Positions 23,485-35,604 are shown, counted from the first letter of the stretch. The stretch is DNA of 64,000 bases from Eupeodes corollae (GCF_945859685.1 NC_079147.1:186851174-186915173); one strand, 5' to 3'. Made by a program: numbers and translations. Notes: generated by a model not told the origin, from the letters alone.

Positions 23485-25202
23485 CTAGCTGACCCGACAA
23501 ACGTTGTTTTGTCATATAAATAATTTCTAGAGAATATTTTGCCATAAATAAATAACTTATTGTAAGTATGTAAGGATGTCGTATTTAAGTGGGAGAGGTA
23601 TAGAGCACAGTAAACTGTGACAAACTATTAAAATATAACAAATCTCCAAAAAAAATTTTTCAATTTATTAAAATTAATTCTTGAAAATTATTAACATATC
23701 GCTAATTATGACAATACTACAAAAAAAAAAAACAGTACATTAATGCAACAGAATGTACGATATTTTTTGTGATCAGATCTTTCCCCAATACAAACAAACT
23801 GGTTGCAAATGCCAACCTAATTGGAAATTAAAGGTTTTTAAATTAATAGGGATTCGCGATATTATTATATTTTCATTTCACCTCGTAATCGCGAGCCATT
23901 GCACAACCGTGGTAAGGTGAAATTACAAAACCGAATTACTGGAGATCCAACCTTCAATTGTAAATTATGCTGTGGCACGCCTGGTAAATCAAATAGTTCA
24001 AAAACTCAGTTAGATAATTTACAGCTTCGGTAGCATCACAAATTGTATCAATCGATTTGGATGACACCATATCTCATTGTACCAAATGTTGTATCTTGAG
24101 AGTTGATTTGTTAACATCCACACTTTTTGCTGCTAAAATTGCTCTAGCTGCCAGCCATTCGCTATTTGTATATTATCTGTGTACATTGGGAAATATCTGG
24201 CCAATTAGAGCATCTTGTGAATCATTAATCTTGCTGAAATCAACCAGTAATTTTATGCATCCAATTTCATCTGTAGTAACTTTCCGTCTCTTGTATCTAA
24301 CAGTTGTTTTAAAAATGTTTCAGCAGATGGATCGTGAAGCATTTGAACACACATATTTATTTTCAGTTTTACTTTTTCAACATTACGCCGCAGTGGCGAT
24401 AATTTTAAGCACGCATTGATCTTATCAGTGTACATTGAACCTGGAAGGAGAAACAGAGTACCGCTAAATAGTCTGTCGTTGCTTTTTATATCTTTCAAAG
24501 TCCTGTTCAATGCCTCAAGCGAATGTTTGTGTGCCGTAGTGCGTTCATCCCAGCTGATAGATGAGTTATTTTTGATATTTAGTTGCAGTTTAAGTACTGA
24601 ATGAGCTGTTCCGCCTATATCCAATAAAGTTGACGCAATCTCAGGAGATGCAACAGTCAATGCAATACCATTATTTGATAATATTTTAGCAGAAATTAGC
24701 GAAATAAGGAATGTTTTGCCAGGTTCACCTTGTGCATCCAAAAAAAGAATCCAGCTTGTCCTGCCGAAACTGTGAGCATGATGTGGTCATAAATGATTCT
24801 TTGTTTTTTATTCATTAGTGGGACATTTCGAGCGACAATCGCTGCTATTTCTACAGTATTGTATGTTCACGATTTAATTAAGTGTCTATTAAATAAGATG
24901 CATTGCGATTTGGTGAATGCATGCCGAAATGAGTGATTGGTAATTTGGCAATGATAATACAAAGATCCTCAATAGCAATCAATGCTTCATTGTACATAGC
25001 GTCACTGAACACTATCGTAAGATCGTTGCACCGTGCACGATGTTGACGCAATTAAACCATAGCACTTAGGAATATAAAAAAGTAGATAAAAACCTATTCT
25101 CAGATCTACCGAATGTATACGCAAAATTTCATTGAAATTGGTAAAGCCTTTTCGGAGGAGTATGGCAACTAACACTGTGACAGGAGAATTTTATATATTA
25201 GA
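23485..25202 (-). mobile_element. Non-autonomous Helitron with both ends
   Basis: On the minus strand the element starts with TC at 25202-25201 (TCTAATATATAAAATTCTCC, then TGTCACAGTGTTAGTTGCC). It ends with GTCGGGTCAGCTAG at 23485, giving CTAG (CTRR) at the 3' end. Flanks are A before TC and T after CTAG, the expected A/T insertion site with no target duplication. Length is 1718 bp. The interior is a shrunken, frameshifted helicase region with no HUH Rep nuclease. Both termini match what is known of insect Helitrons; the ends and the flanking A/T are seen directly. Confidence 0.9.
23745..25035 (-). pseudogene. Helitron Pif1-type helicase remnant
   Basis: Minus-strand translation across frameshifts gives, in order: DAMYNEALIAIEDLCIII; TVEIAAIVARNVPLMNKKQR; IIYDHIMLTVSAGQAGF; the Walker A region DAQGEPGKTFLISLISAKI; GIALTVASPEIASTLLDIGG; WDERTTAHKHSLEALNRTL (WDE, Walker B); SSKSIDTICDATE; and GVPQHNLQLKVGSPVI. 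The longest open piece is 24253-24741. A deletion removes the segment between the LNIKN stretch and WDE, another removes the INKAQGQ region, and a frameshift sits in a T run near 24745. Pif1-family helicases form the C-terminal half of Helitron RepHel proteins. This copy cannot be functional. Confidence 0.88.
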
Positions 25203-27959
25203 TTTTATGCGTTAATAAAATTGCAACAAGGCTGATTTAGATATATTAACTTGGTGAACTTGGTGAAATTCCTTGCTTTTTTTTTTGCGATATTTGAGAA
25301 TGCTTTTAGTCACTCTCTTATCTGTATTTTATTTTGTCGGATCTTTCCGAAGCCCAAGTAACCACAGATTCGTGTCGATCAGAAGTTAATTTGGATGTCA
25401 GATTGGACACGTGTTACCGAAAAGTCACTTTAGTTAAGAGCAAACTACTATAGCGTTAAAGGGTTTAACTTAGGATGTGAGGTGATAAGAAGGTAATGTT
25501 AAGAGAATTAACTCGGTAAAAATAATAATATAAAAAAAACACTTAGTTTACTTAGGGGGTTAACACTCGAATTAAGAGTAGTCGTGTTAACCAAGGTGTG
25601 TTTTTAGGATTTTTATTACAAAAGCGCTGAGGAAGAATCGCTCGGAGAACACGAACATCTATGTTCTCAAATATTGTGATCATCTCCTCAAAAGTAACCA
25701 ATTTGCGGTTTCTCTTTTTATTTTTTTATAATTCAAAACTCCAAACAACTTCTTGGATCAGGCCTGAAATAAAAACGTAACATTCGTCTTACTTCTGCTG
25801 ACAACAGCCCGCCCGTTCGACGAGCTAGGGTGACCAAGAGCTTGCAGGCCTATCGTTAGAGGGATTCCTTTTTGATTGATTACATTCGATCTCTCAAAGA
25901 GGGTTAAGTTGGGACGGGATATTGCGCACTTTAAAAGAATACTAGAGGGTAAAATCGAGTGAATCCGTTCATTAATAGTTTTTTGCTATTACTATTTTGG
26001 TTTAGTCCATATTAGTTACTTTGTGAGCTAGTAAAGCTAAATAAAACCTTAACATCCGTAAAATAAGCCCCATACCAAAAATATATGAAAAAAGCCCTTA
26101 AAAATATTGTGGAAATGTCTTTCATATAAAAGATCAGATTTTTATTGATATTGGAGACTACTTTTATTAATTATTAATTAATTAATTATTTTATGAACAA
26201 TTAACTCCTCAAATTTAGCTATGAAATACATCTCCAAGTCTTTGAAGTGTTATATTTATGAGTTGGACTTATCTCACTATAAATTTTTAAAATAATGCCG
26301 AATTGTTCTTTTTTCAATTTTCAACAGTTTGTTTGGTTTGTCAAAGCATTCGCATTTGAAGAACCTGGAATACAACAAAATTTTCACTACCTACTACTTA
26401 AAAAAATTGGCCTTATTGCACTCTACAATAGTTAGATAAGATGGTGCACACTAAAGGATTTTGGGTAAATGCGCGGTTGAGTGAAATGAGGCCAATTTTT
26501 GAAGAGTAGCTTTATTTTACTTGGCATCACTTTTTACTTTATTTTTTGGGAACTTATTTCATGCCTTTTTGGGAACTTATTTCATTTTCGAACTTGTATA
26601 TTATTTGTATAATGCAAATTTAATTAGAATTAAGTTAGAGCTTTTTTTTTAAATATTTAACACAAAGATCTAACGTTGTCAATTGTGCAGCTTGGTTAAA
26701 GTTTGACCTTAATTGACGATATAAATATTAACGAACCAAAGATTATTGCACGCATGAATCTGATTATTGATTTGTAATTCTAGCCGTAGTGGTAACAAAA
26801 TCAGGTGTTTTATGTAACCTTGAAAAGTTTCATTTCCATCTATATTAATAATATCCACTAATTAAAAAATCGTGAATATAACCTTTAAGAGATATTTTTG
26901 AATGCGTTTTCCTACCGTCATCGTCGCGTCGCCAGCGTGTCTTCCTTTTTGAATTCAACGCAATATTTATAATTTATTTTGTTTCCCCACGGAGAAATCC
27001 TTTTTCAAAGTACCTACTTACCGTACCTTCTATCATAAAATAGAAATAGAGGTAGTCGCAGTCATAGTCGTATCACATTGCATAAACATTTTTGAATAAT
27101 ATATTGCCATCTCCCCTCTGTGTTAAATAAAAATTCATAAATTTGACTATACGTACTATAGAAGTACTACCTGCCAGTAAAGTCTGGTGTAGTAGGTACT
27201 ACGGTACCGTACATACCATAGCTTATAGCTATCGCCTTCGCATATAACGTAACGCAATACGCTTTTCTTACTTCTCGTGCTAATGTATTTCGTGAGTTGC
27301 ATTTTCAAAATAATATTTTATGACTATTTTGCCTGCTGGCAAATTATTAAATCGACATAACACAGGGACCAGGACAAGGAGAAGAGATGGTGTTGGAGCG
27401 CTTTGAGGTACCTAAATATAAGGATTCTAATGCATTTCCATCTGCTCTCCTGATGGTGCATCGTACAAAAAAACGTGGGTGTCGTTTCAAGCTATAAAAC
27501 AAAGTGGAATATATGCGATATGTACTTCTATAATATTTGAAAAATTATTACGAAACTAATATGCAATATGCCATCATGCATTGCACTTGCGGATAGGTTC
27601 CTATAGCTACAATGTATTTGTATATCTATACGTTTACACATACAATCTAGGACAACATGCACAAGAACATCAAGACATCAGCTTCTTGTTTTCGCATTTA
27701 TATTAAAAATTTACAGCTTTAAGGACACGGTGCTGGTTGTAAAGGTAAAACAGAGCTTGATGCGGTGCGGCGTGGTTTCATTTTTGGGTTTCATTATTGA
27801 AAATTTTATGACTTTTTATAAGATGGCAAAAACTTACTTTGGAGTCAATTTGCTCCATTTTTTAAAAATTTAAATAACAAATTCCTAACACTAAAGAGTG
27901 AGCACAATAATTCCCAATAAAAAACATTACATTCTTTTAATATATTTTCAATATATATA
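25203..27959. other. Unclassified non-coding DNA
   Basis: There is no recognised coding region in 2.7 kb. The sequence near 25300-25900 is less AT-rich than its surroundings (CGCCCGTTCGACGAGCTAGG at about 25811) and could be an old element, but I find no RT, integrase, primer-binding site or paired LTR. Around 26930-27300 there are short CpG-containing strings and microsatellite-like TATAGC. Confidence 0.45.
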
Positions 27960-28078
27960 AGGGGTGTTTTTCTTTGAGTTATAAAACTTTAAGTTGCACT
28001 ACACTACTTTAACTAGCAGCCATTTTGACAGCTGTCAAAGTGATTTATTTTTATTTTCCTGGTTGGCCATTTCAACAA
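27960..28078 (+). mobile_element. Possible Tc1/mariner 5' end fragment
   Basis: GGGGTGTTTTTCTTTGAG followed by GCCATTTTGACAGCTGTCAA and GGCCATTTCAACAATTGAAG resembles the terminal repeat plus leader of mariner-type transposons. The rosa copy at 40777-41990 has a comparable layout, with a GGTGATTTTTT end and TTTGACATTTCATC before the ATG. No transposase frame and no second end are found, so this is tentative. Confidence 0.3.
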
Positions 28079-28194
28079 TTGAAGTCACATGATCATTTAA
28101 CAAGGCGTAGATTCGGTGCATAGCCCAAAACGATTGTAGTGGATACAAATTTTAATAATACAATACTCCCACTTTCGTCTTTCCGAGCTCGGAA

Positions 28195-28640
28195 AATTAT
28201 GATGGATGTGAGGATGTGCTTGATGTTACTTTAGTAAACAACCGTAATTTAAAAGTGGAGAATTGGACAGTTTCCCCTTTGAATTTGTTTTCGGATCACA
28301 ATCGGATTTTTTTTTTCAAATTAATTTCGAGTCGAAAAACCCTCCGCCTTATAGAAATCCCAAAAGAACTGACTGGAAGAAATTCAGTCAAGTTGCTAAT
28401 TCCAAACTAAGCAACTTACCGAATCTCACAGAATCGATAGGAGACATTGAATCAATGGTGAAAACCTTTGAAACTTCTATAAGAAAACCTTTTAGAGTCT
28501 CTTGCCCAATTAAATATAGCCGTAAAAGCTTTCCTTCTTGGTGGAATGAAGAACTGTCCAGTCTTAGGAAAATGAAGAGGATAATTTAAAATATCTACCA
28601 CAAACAAAAAAGACAAAGCTGGAGAGAATACTGTCAATCA
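28195..28640 (+). pseudogene. LOA endonuclease C-terminus and linker
   Basis: The frame DVTLVNNRNLKVENWTVSPL then NLFSDHNRIFF matches the end of APE-type endonucleases, where SDH is a catalytic motif. In an overlapping frame the linker continues RNPKRTDWKKFSQVANSKL, ETSIRKPFRVSCPIKYSRK and SFPSWWNEELSSLRK. The WWN.EL.SLR stretch is typical of LOA-type linkers. The two frames require a frameshift near 28320. Confidence 0.8.
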
Positions 28641-28759
28641 ATCGAAGACATAAAGGACTCCGGAAGGCTCAGCTAAGTTTTATCGAAGGAACATTGTAAT
28701 CCTTTATTTCTAAAAAAGCCTGATGGAATCTGGACAGCCTCTCCAACCAAATCTCTTGA

Positions 28760-29890
28760 GCTACTGATGAAGACACACTTTTCGGGTTGCAAGAGTGATA
28801 ACCCCGAACATCTTGAAACCACAGAGCTAAACGTAGCTTATGTGGAGCAATTCAATTTCGTTATAACTAGAGAAAATATTTTGTTGGCCATCAATACTTT
28901 TTTTATATATATATCCCCAGGCATGGATGGCATACTGCCAGTTATGCTTCAAAAGTTGCTCCATGGCTGGAACAAATTTTCAAAGGATGTCTCCTTCTCA
29001 AACATGTGCCCATGTCGTGGAGACAGGTCAAAGTAGTTCTTATCCCGAAAGTGGGTAGGCGAGGTCACGAATCTGCGAAGGATTTCAGACCAATAAGCTT
29101 AACATCTTTTGTGCTTAAAACCTTGGAGCGCATTCTTGATTACCATATTAGAGAAATCCTAGTTGGACGACCTCTCGAAAGCTCTCAGCATGCTTATCTT
29201 AAAGGCAAATCTACGGAGACTGCCCTCCATGAGGTAGTGCGTACTGTAGAAAAACAATACATTATAACGAATTTACTCTTGCCACCTTCTTAGACATAGA
29301 AGGTGCTTTTAATAACGTCCTTACAGAATCCATAGAAGAATCGCTCGTTAATGGATTATTTCCATGCTCAGTGGTAGGAAGATTCGAGCCTCTCTAGGCA
29401 ATACAATAGCAACAAAACACGTGAGTAGGGGAATACCCCAGGTTGGTGTTCTTTCGCCTCTTCTATGGCTTCTGGTCATATATACAATTCTCGTTAAATT
29501 AGAGAGATGTGGATTGAAGGCGGTAGCCTATACGGATAATTTTGTGCTATTGGCGTCAGGAAAGTACACCTCTGTGATTAGTGAAATCACGGAGTCAGCT
29601 TTGAAGAAAGTTAGCAGCTGGGCCACGAGTTGTGGACTAGGAGTTAACCAAAGTAAAACTGAACTGTTGCTCTTTACCAACAAAACTAAAGTACCGCCCT
29701 TCACGCTATCTCGACTCAACGGTCAAATCCTATCATTGTCTTCCAGTACAAAATATTTGGGAGTCATACTCAACCCTAAACTAAACTGGAAACTAAATAT
29801 TTAAGTACGGGTTAAGAAGGCCTGTGTTGGCTTCTACGCCTGCAGCCAAACTTTCAGCAAAAAGTGGGGACTTCAGTCGAAGATGATTTT
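28760..29890 (+). pseudogene. LOA reverse transcriptase remnant
   Basis: Pieces in three frames give SPGMDGILPVMLQK (entry motif), MPMSWRQVKVVLIPKVGRRG, FRPISLTSFVLKTLERILDY, QHAYLKGKSTETALHEVV, LDIEGAFNNVLTESIEE, VSRGIPQVGVLSPLLWLLV and AVAYTDNFVLLASG. The usual Y.DD catalytic box appears as YTDN, so one catalytic aspartate is replaced. The SKYLGVIL-like block (STKYLGVILNPKLNWKL) ends at about 29804. Frameshifts occur near 29010, 29290 and 29360. Confidence 0.85.
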
Positions 29891-30712
29891 ATGGATTGTG
29901 TGATGGCCTGCTCTTAGCAAAGCCTATAATATTGATAAGCTAAAGAAGGTTCAGAGAACAGGTTGCGTGGGCACCACAGGGGCCATGCGTACTTGCCCAA
30001 CGGACGCCTTAAACGTTATTTTGGATCTTCTACCAATAAACTTTTTTATTAAATACATAGTTTCCTGCAGCGCCATTAGGCTGAAGGAATCAAACAGCTG
30101 GTTGTCAAAACCATATGGTCACAGCAACACTACGACATTGATTCTCTCAAATATTATCTCGTTATTATCTCTCGTTACTTTGAGCCTTAGTAAGGGTTTT
30201 AAGGTTATTTTCCCATCCAGAGAAGATTGGGAGGATGACATCGTGTCGATTGGTTTCGACACAACCATCTTTACTGACGGTTTAAATATGGAGTGCGGAG
30301 TTGGTTCTGGGACTTTTTCTGAGTCCCTAAATAAAGCCAAATCGTTTTTCATGCTGAACTGCTGGCAATAAAGGAGGCATGTAAGATACTTAAACAAAAC
30401 CCAAACCAAAGCCGAAACAGAAATGCGGTTATCTTTACAGACAATCAGGCAGCTGTCAAAGCCATTAACTTGGCTATATCCTAATCTAAATTGGTCCAGC
30501 AATGTCGCGATGAGCTTGCGAGCCTGAATATTAACCTCGGTGTCAACCTGATCTGGGTTTCGGGCGATATTGTTATCGTGGGAAATAAACAGGCTGACGA
30601 GCTAGCCAGGAAAGGATCGGCCCTTCATAACACACTTGTGGAAATGGTTAACATTCCTCTTGGTGCTAAAAACGGTAACATTTTTTCTATCTACCAAACT
30701 GAATCAAACTGA
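29890..30712 (+). pseudogene. LOA connection and RNase H domain
   Basis: After the connection region (VGTTGAMRTCPTDALNVIL, LPINFFIKYIVSCSAIRL) an RNase H fold is readable. It contains TIFTDGLNMECGVGSG (first catalytic D), ELLAIKEACKILKQ (catalytic E, across a frameshift near 30350), NAVIFTDNQAAVKAIN (second D) and GNKQADELARKGSA (final D). All four acidic positions can be pointed to. A stop at about 30481 and the frameshift near 30350 inactivate it. RNase H in the same ORF separates this clade from Jockey and CR1. Confidence 0.85.
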
Positions 30713-31080
30713 AAGTGGAGCAATTTACCCAACTGCATTTTATCTAGGAAGATATGGCCCACCTATAATAAAACCCGTACAAACGATCTTCTATGCAGTC
30801 CAAGGCAAGACATAGCCAGGATTGTTGCGGTTTGTACCGGACATTGGCCTATAGGAGTTCATGCAAAGAACTTGGGTATCTCCTACAACACCTTTTGCCG
30901 TAGTTGTAGTGACCAAAGAGAAAGTGAAACGATAATCCATTTCCTCTGCAAATGTCCTGCTTTGGCAAACACTAGAATGAAATACTTTGGAAAAGCATTT
31001 TTTTCACGAACTTGATGAGCTATCTGAGACAAATATTAGAGACCTAATCTTTTTTCTCAATGCGACAAAATGGCTCTAAT
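30713..31080 (+). pseudogene. LOA C-terminal Cys/His motif
   Basis: Translation gives FCRSCSDQRESETIIHFLCK and CPAL, a C-x2-C-x(n)-H-x(n)-C zinc-knuckle-like motif that closes LOA-type ORF2 proteins. Then ELDELSETNIRDLIFFLNAT ends at a stop near 31077. The 3' UTR to about 31330 has no coding content. Confidence 0.7.
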
Positions 31081-31339
31081 ATAATCGCTTTGAAGCTTCT
31101 CTATAAATCTTCACCTTTCTATCACAGGTCAATCGAGTTTTTGGTATCAAAACGGCGCACTACAGCGCTAATTAGAGCTCAGGCTATTTTACCGCCATTT
31201 CTACCTAACGTAGCGATGAAACCCAATTAGGGAGGGATACATTCCTCAACAAAACCGCCATATTTGAGGAATGCAGCTGGCTATTTCACTAGAGCATAAA
31301 CCGTTAAAATAACGATTTTGTAGTTGCAGTTCCACAATG

Positions 31340-31695
31340 GTCCGTAAGATATTTTGGGTTAACCAAAATTTTCACCTTTTTTCAAACTACTATAGTAAAA
31401 AAAATATCCACGCAATTTTCTTGAGAGCCCTTTCTGCATCTTTCTGCCTTATTATCTGTATAACAAAATTTATTTGAAATAGATATCTATTCTTGTTTTT
31501 GAGCTATGGACGATGAAAAAAAAGTCGTGAAAGTACGTACGTACGGACGTACGAACGTGCGTACACACGCACGCACAGACATCTTTCTAAAAATCTTTTA
31601 TTTCGACTCTAGGGACTTTGAAACGTCGAGAAATGTCAAAATTTTCAATTTGACAAATCGGACCCATTACAATAAAATTGCTATCGGAAGTTAAA
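31340..31695 (-). repeat. R1 head, antisense
   Basis: This copy is very similar to 19085-19440 in the same orientation. It shares GGTTAACCAAAATTTTCACC, GAGAGCCCTTTCTGCATC, GAGCTATGGACGATG, a CGTACG-rich stretch (GTACGTACGTACGGACGTAC) and CACGCACAGACATC. It ends with AATCGGACCCATTACAATAA and GGAAGTTAAAA at about 31692. Internal subunits and tail are absent, so only the head third is present. Confidence 0.85.
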
Positions 31696-34559
31696 AAAAA
31701 AAATAATTGAAAAAGACAAAAAAACTTGAAATAAGAAAAAAAATATGAACAACTGCTGTGGTTGTTCTAGTTTTAATTTTAGATTAACCAATATATGAGT
31801 TTATTGTTATAATTAAAACTTTTATTCATAAAAACAAACGTTTCTTGATTTTAATTTCAATTTCTAATAAACGGTGATATCTTGAGCCAATAAATCGTTT
31901 ATTGAAACACACATTTTCTGATCGATTTTTTTTTTTTTTATTTTTGTATTCATATGTTTATCTTTTTCATTTTTACAATAATTTGCAAAATAATAATTTT
32001 AAATGAAATACTCTAAAGTGTATTTTAAAATTATTATTATTATTTGTAATATCAATAAGAAAATGTTATTGATCGAATGAGAAATCGGTTAAAAAGCGCT
32101 GTTTATTGGTATTACAAACGGTTTTTTCAGTATTCCCAACCATTTTCAAAATATTTAACTGGCACTAAAATAAGAATGCATATTTAATAATCATTCACTA
32201 TTTTTGGAGAACACTATCTTAACCCGAATATTGTAACAAATACTGTTTTTGCTTTTATCTCCACAATCATGCAGTAGATGGCAGATGAACATTTAGATTA
32301 GTCTCAACTTAAAACATCAATATTTCAATTCAAATCTGCTAACACAGAAATGATAGCACTCAAAACAGATTTAAAACAAATTTCAACTATAAGCTTGGAA
32401 AAACAAAATCCTTCATCTATACCAAACTATTTCAATCAAATGATTAATCACACTATCCAACTAACCAGAGTATAATATGTATCTTATCTCTTCCAAAGTA
32501 AACACGGCAGCAGAAAAAGAAAGTAAAATACTTAATCGGAGAGCAGAAGAATAAGAAGAACAAAAATTAATTAAAAGATTTAAATGTGATTAAACTATTC
32601 GAACGTGAAGTTTTCTCCATTGGTTTTTCTTCTATTAGTCATTTCCAACTTTACTTAAGATATATCTACAAAAACAACCTTCAATCTCTACACAAGAGAA
32701 AACCAAAAAAGAAACTAAACTAATAGAATAAGTGAAGGGGGCGGAGCTCCTTTTTGAGGATTAACTATATATGTTTATAACACTATGCTCCTAAGAATCC
32801 AATAAGACAGAGTTAGAAGAAGACAGAAAAAGAACATAAACGCACCTTTTCTTCTATCTAAAAATTTTAAGAATATGTGCATATGTAGGTATTACATCGT
32901 AATAGGATATTTAATCCTTTCACATCTTCATTGAATCGTGATTGAGCTTAATCAGAAAAAGGTAATCTCTCAATATAACAACAACTTGGAACTATGTATC
33001 TAAGTTTAGCTACAAAAGTAAATAAATTCCTTGGTATGCTTAATGATGCTCTTCCGTTCCCTAAAGGTGATATGATTGAGTCGGAAGTTTCACTTAAAAG
33101 GATTATCCTTGAAGCACAGTATGGTAGAGTATAACTCTACTTATACTCTTACAAACTTCATTTGCTCACTGTACGCACATTCGAGTGTATTTTGTGATAA
33201 CGGAACAAGAGGTTTATCCTCTTGTTATACGTTTTACTGTCGATTGATTAAATAATTTTCCATGTTATGGCTTCATCTATAACTAAATTAGGATCTGTGT
33301 GTGTTAATGTGACGAGTGAAGGATAATGATTTCATTATATACGAGTAAGTTTATGGGTGTCGAAGAAGTGTTATTTCCACAAATAAAGGATAGATTTAAA
33401 AAATTATTTTCGATTTAAGGGATTATGCATACAAATTTAAGTTTGTGCACTTGGGCGTATACGTGTTTTTTTTTGGTTTGATGAGTTTTTGATAGTTCGT
33501 GTGAAATAGTGTCACTCGAGCGGATATAAAATTGCTTTTTTCAAATTTCAATAGAAATTAAACTGTATACTTTTTTAGGAATAATTTCATTGTATTTTTA
33601 TTCTGGGCTGAGTTTTGATACTCAGACACAGGCTGAACGAGTATAGCTTTTCCTTCCATAGAATCAATTGAATTTTTATTTTTTTTAAATAAATCCGAGT
33701 TGCTTTTACACGATTAAGCTATTTTTAGCAAGAACATGTTGTTTTAACTCAATGAATTTTTGGGTAAAATTGAAAATGTCACCGGCAATTACAAATATTT
33801 TTTTTTTTCAGAAAAATAATCCATCATGATTTTTTAAATTTGAAAGCAAAAAGTATTTCAAAATAATTGCAATAGTTAAAATTCTATATTTTACGATCAT
33901 TTTAGAATGCTTAGTACTACGAACACAGTTAAATGCTTACGTTAAATTTACAGAATGTACTTAAATTTAAACTTAAAACTTACATAATTTACACAACTCA
34001 CAGCAACAAATTAAATTTAAAGCTTGCTGATTTGAGATGTTGATATTTGTTGAGTCAGTAAAAATTTGTTAATTATTACTCTCTATGACCAGAAAGGTAT
34101 TGAAGATTTATCAAGGGAAACCTTTGAGGGCAAATAGTTAACAAAAGTCTATCAGTCCAGTTGAAAAACCGAAGACAAAAGGTTGCACAAATTGGAATCT
34201 CTATTTTAAATTAAAACAACTTGTATTCTGAACATTGATTTCGATTTTCTTGTAGCCCTTTACAATCCTTGGTAGAGGTAATAATAAATAATAATAATAT
34301 TTTAAAAAGAAGGAAAATAATGAATAAATAAAATAAACAGCAATGGACCAATTTGACTCCTTTGAAGCATACCTTTAAGGTATGATGAAATCCATATATC
34401 TAAACGGTCCTTAATTCCACTTTTAATTAATTAATTACGAAGAATTTCATGACTTAGTTTGGTTTAGTACCCAGTTTATACATATATGTACGTCTGCCGT
34501 GAAGCCGATTCACTTTTGATATCTTTTCACAATAAAATAATTTCTAATTTCTAATAATT
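31696..34559. other. AT-rich DNA with small hairpins
   Basis: No gene was recognised. A perfect 9-bp stem AACAAGAGG/CCTCTTGTT with a 5-nt loop lies at 33204-33226. AGAGTATA/TATACTCT (stem 8, loop 8) lies at 33126-33149. The 24-bp string at 31753-31776 is shared with the LINE 3' UTR at 10920-10943. Confidence 0.5.
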
Positions 34560-35604
34560 TAAAAAAAATATGATTGACAGTGTTTTTTTTATAAAAAATA
34601 AAAACCTACAAAAAACAGTACTCAAAGTTGGTAAAAATTGAATTTCGACTTTATTTTTTTTCAAAAACTTGAGATTCTAACATATTGAGAAAAATCGAAG
34701 TATTAGTTTTTCTTACAAAAAATAAAAACCTAAAAAAAAATGAATTAAAGTTGGTAAACATTGTTTTTCGACGTAAATATCTTTTCAAGAATTTGAGATT
34801 ATGGCTTCCAGCTAATTTTAACTTATAAAAAATATTCATATCAACATTTTGAAAGTTTAGACAGTTTTTTTCCAAAAAATAAAAACCTAAACAAAAAAAG
34901 TAATAAAAGTTGGTAAAAATTGATTTTCGACTCAAATATCTTTTTAAAAATTGAAGTTTATGTATTCCAACTAATTTTATTTTATACAAAATATTGTTTC
35001 ATTCGGAAACATTTTAAGAAAAATCGAATTGACAGTTTTTTTTACAAAAAATAAAAAGCTGAACAAAAAAATTAATACAAGTTTTTATAAATAGATTTTC
35101 GACTCAAAACTCTTTTTAAAACTTGGAGATATTGGCTTAAACTACTTTTATCTTTTGAAAAATATTATTGTCAACATTACAAAAAAATTAAACCTAACAC
35201 TAGAATTTGGTAAAAATTTACTTTAAACTCAAATAGTTTTTCAAAAATGAAAAATATCGTCTTGAAACTTTTTTTATTTCACAGAAAATATTGTTTTCGA
35301 TATTCAGTAGTTTTTTCATAAAAATCCAATGGTCCACTTTTTATACAAAAATAAAATCTACAAAAAATATTACGCAAATTTGGTAAACATTGATGTTCGG
35401 TTCTTGATATCTCTCAAATTAATTTAATTCATCCAATTTGTAAAAATTTAAGAAATGCTACTAAAATTGGTAAAAATTTGTTTTCGACTAAAAGTCTATG
35501 TGACAAAACTAGATTTTTAAACTTAACTATTTCTTTATATGAAATATATTGTTGGTAATCATAAAATTTTTAAGAATAATTAGACTGAAAACTTTTAATC
35601 CAAC
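34560..35604 (+). repeat. R1 internal subunit array
   Basis: At least five imperfect units of roughly 150-200 bp are arranged head to tail. Each contains a GACAGTTTTTTT-like start, AAAAATAAAAACCTA, GTTGGTAAAAATTGA, TTTTCGACTCAAATATC and TTTTATAAAAAATATTG. This is the internal repetitive core of R1, also seen at 44390-44930 and 54880-55340. It is cut at about 35604 by the Jockey LINE, so the R1 tail is missing. A two-unit open frame on the minus strand is a by-product of the repeat. Confidence 0.75.

Larger units (their letters stand above)
28120..31330 (+). mobile_element. LOA-clade LINE with RNase H, degenerate
   Basis: This is a plus-strand non-LTR element with the end of an endonuclease, a linker, a reverse transcriptase, an RNase H and a cysteine-rich C-terminal motif, followed by a 3' UTR. 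The domain order EN-RT-RNase H and the RT signature WRQVKVVLIPK with SAKDFRPISLTSF are characteristic of the LOA/Bilbo clade. Many frameshifts and stops make it inactive. The 5' part of the endonuclease is lost. R1 abuts the 3' end at about 31340. Confidence 0.85.

Noticed and set aside
24057..24419. 120-codon plus-strand frame
   Set aside because: It is the antisense of the Helitron helicase, whose minus-strand motifs are clear.
25300..25950. Possible LTR of a Gypsy-type element
   Set aside because: No paired LTR, primer-binding site, or pol motif could be found on either side.
31866..31890. AATAAACGGTGAT string like the rosa mariner end
   Set aside because: Only about 13 bp match and there is no second end or transposase; also seen in part at 49509, so chance in AT-rich DNA is likely.
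32280..33110. Relative of the 2.2-kb palindrome
   Set aside because: Similar composition and a few short matches, but the diagnostic blocks of the palindrome (for example GAAGGTAATGAGTA) are absent.
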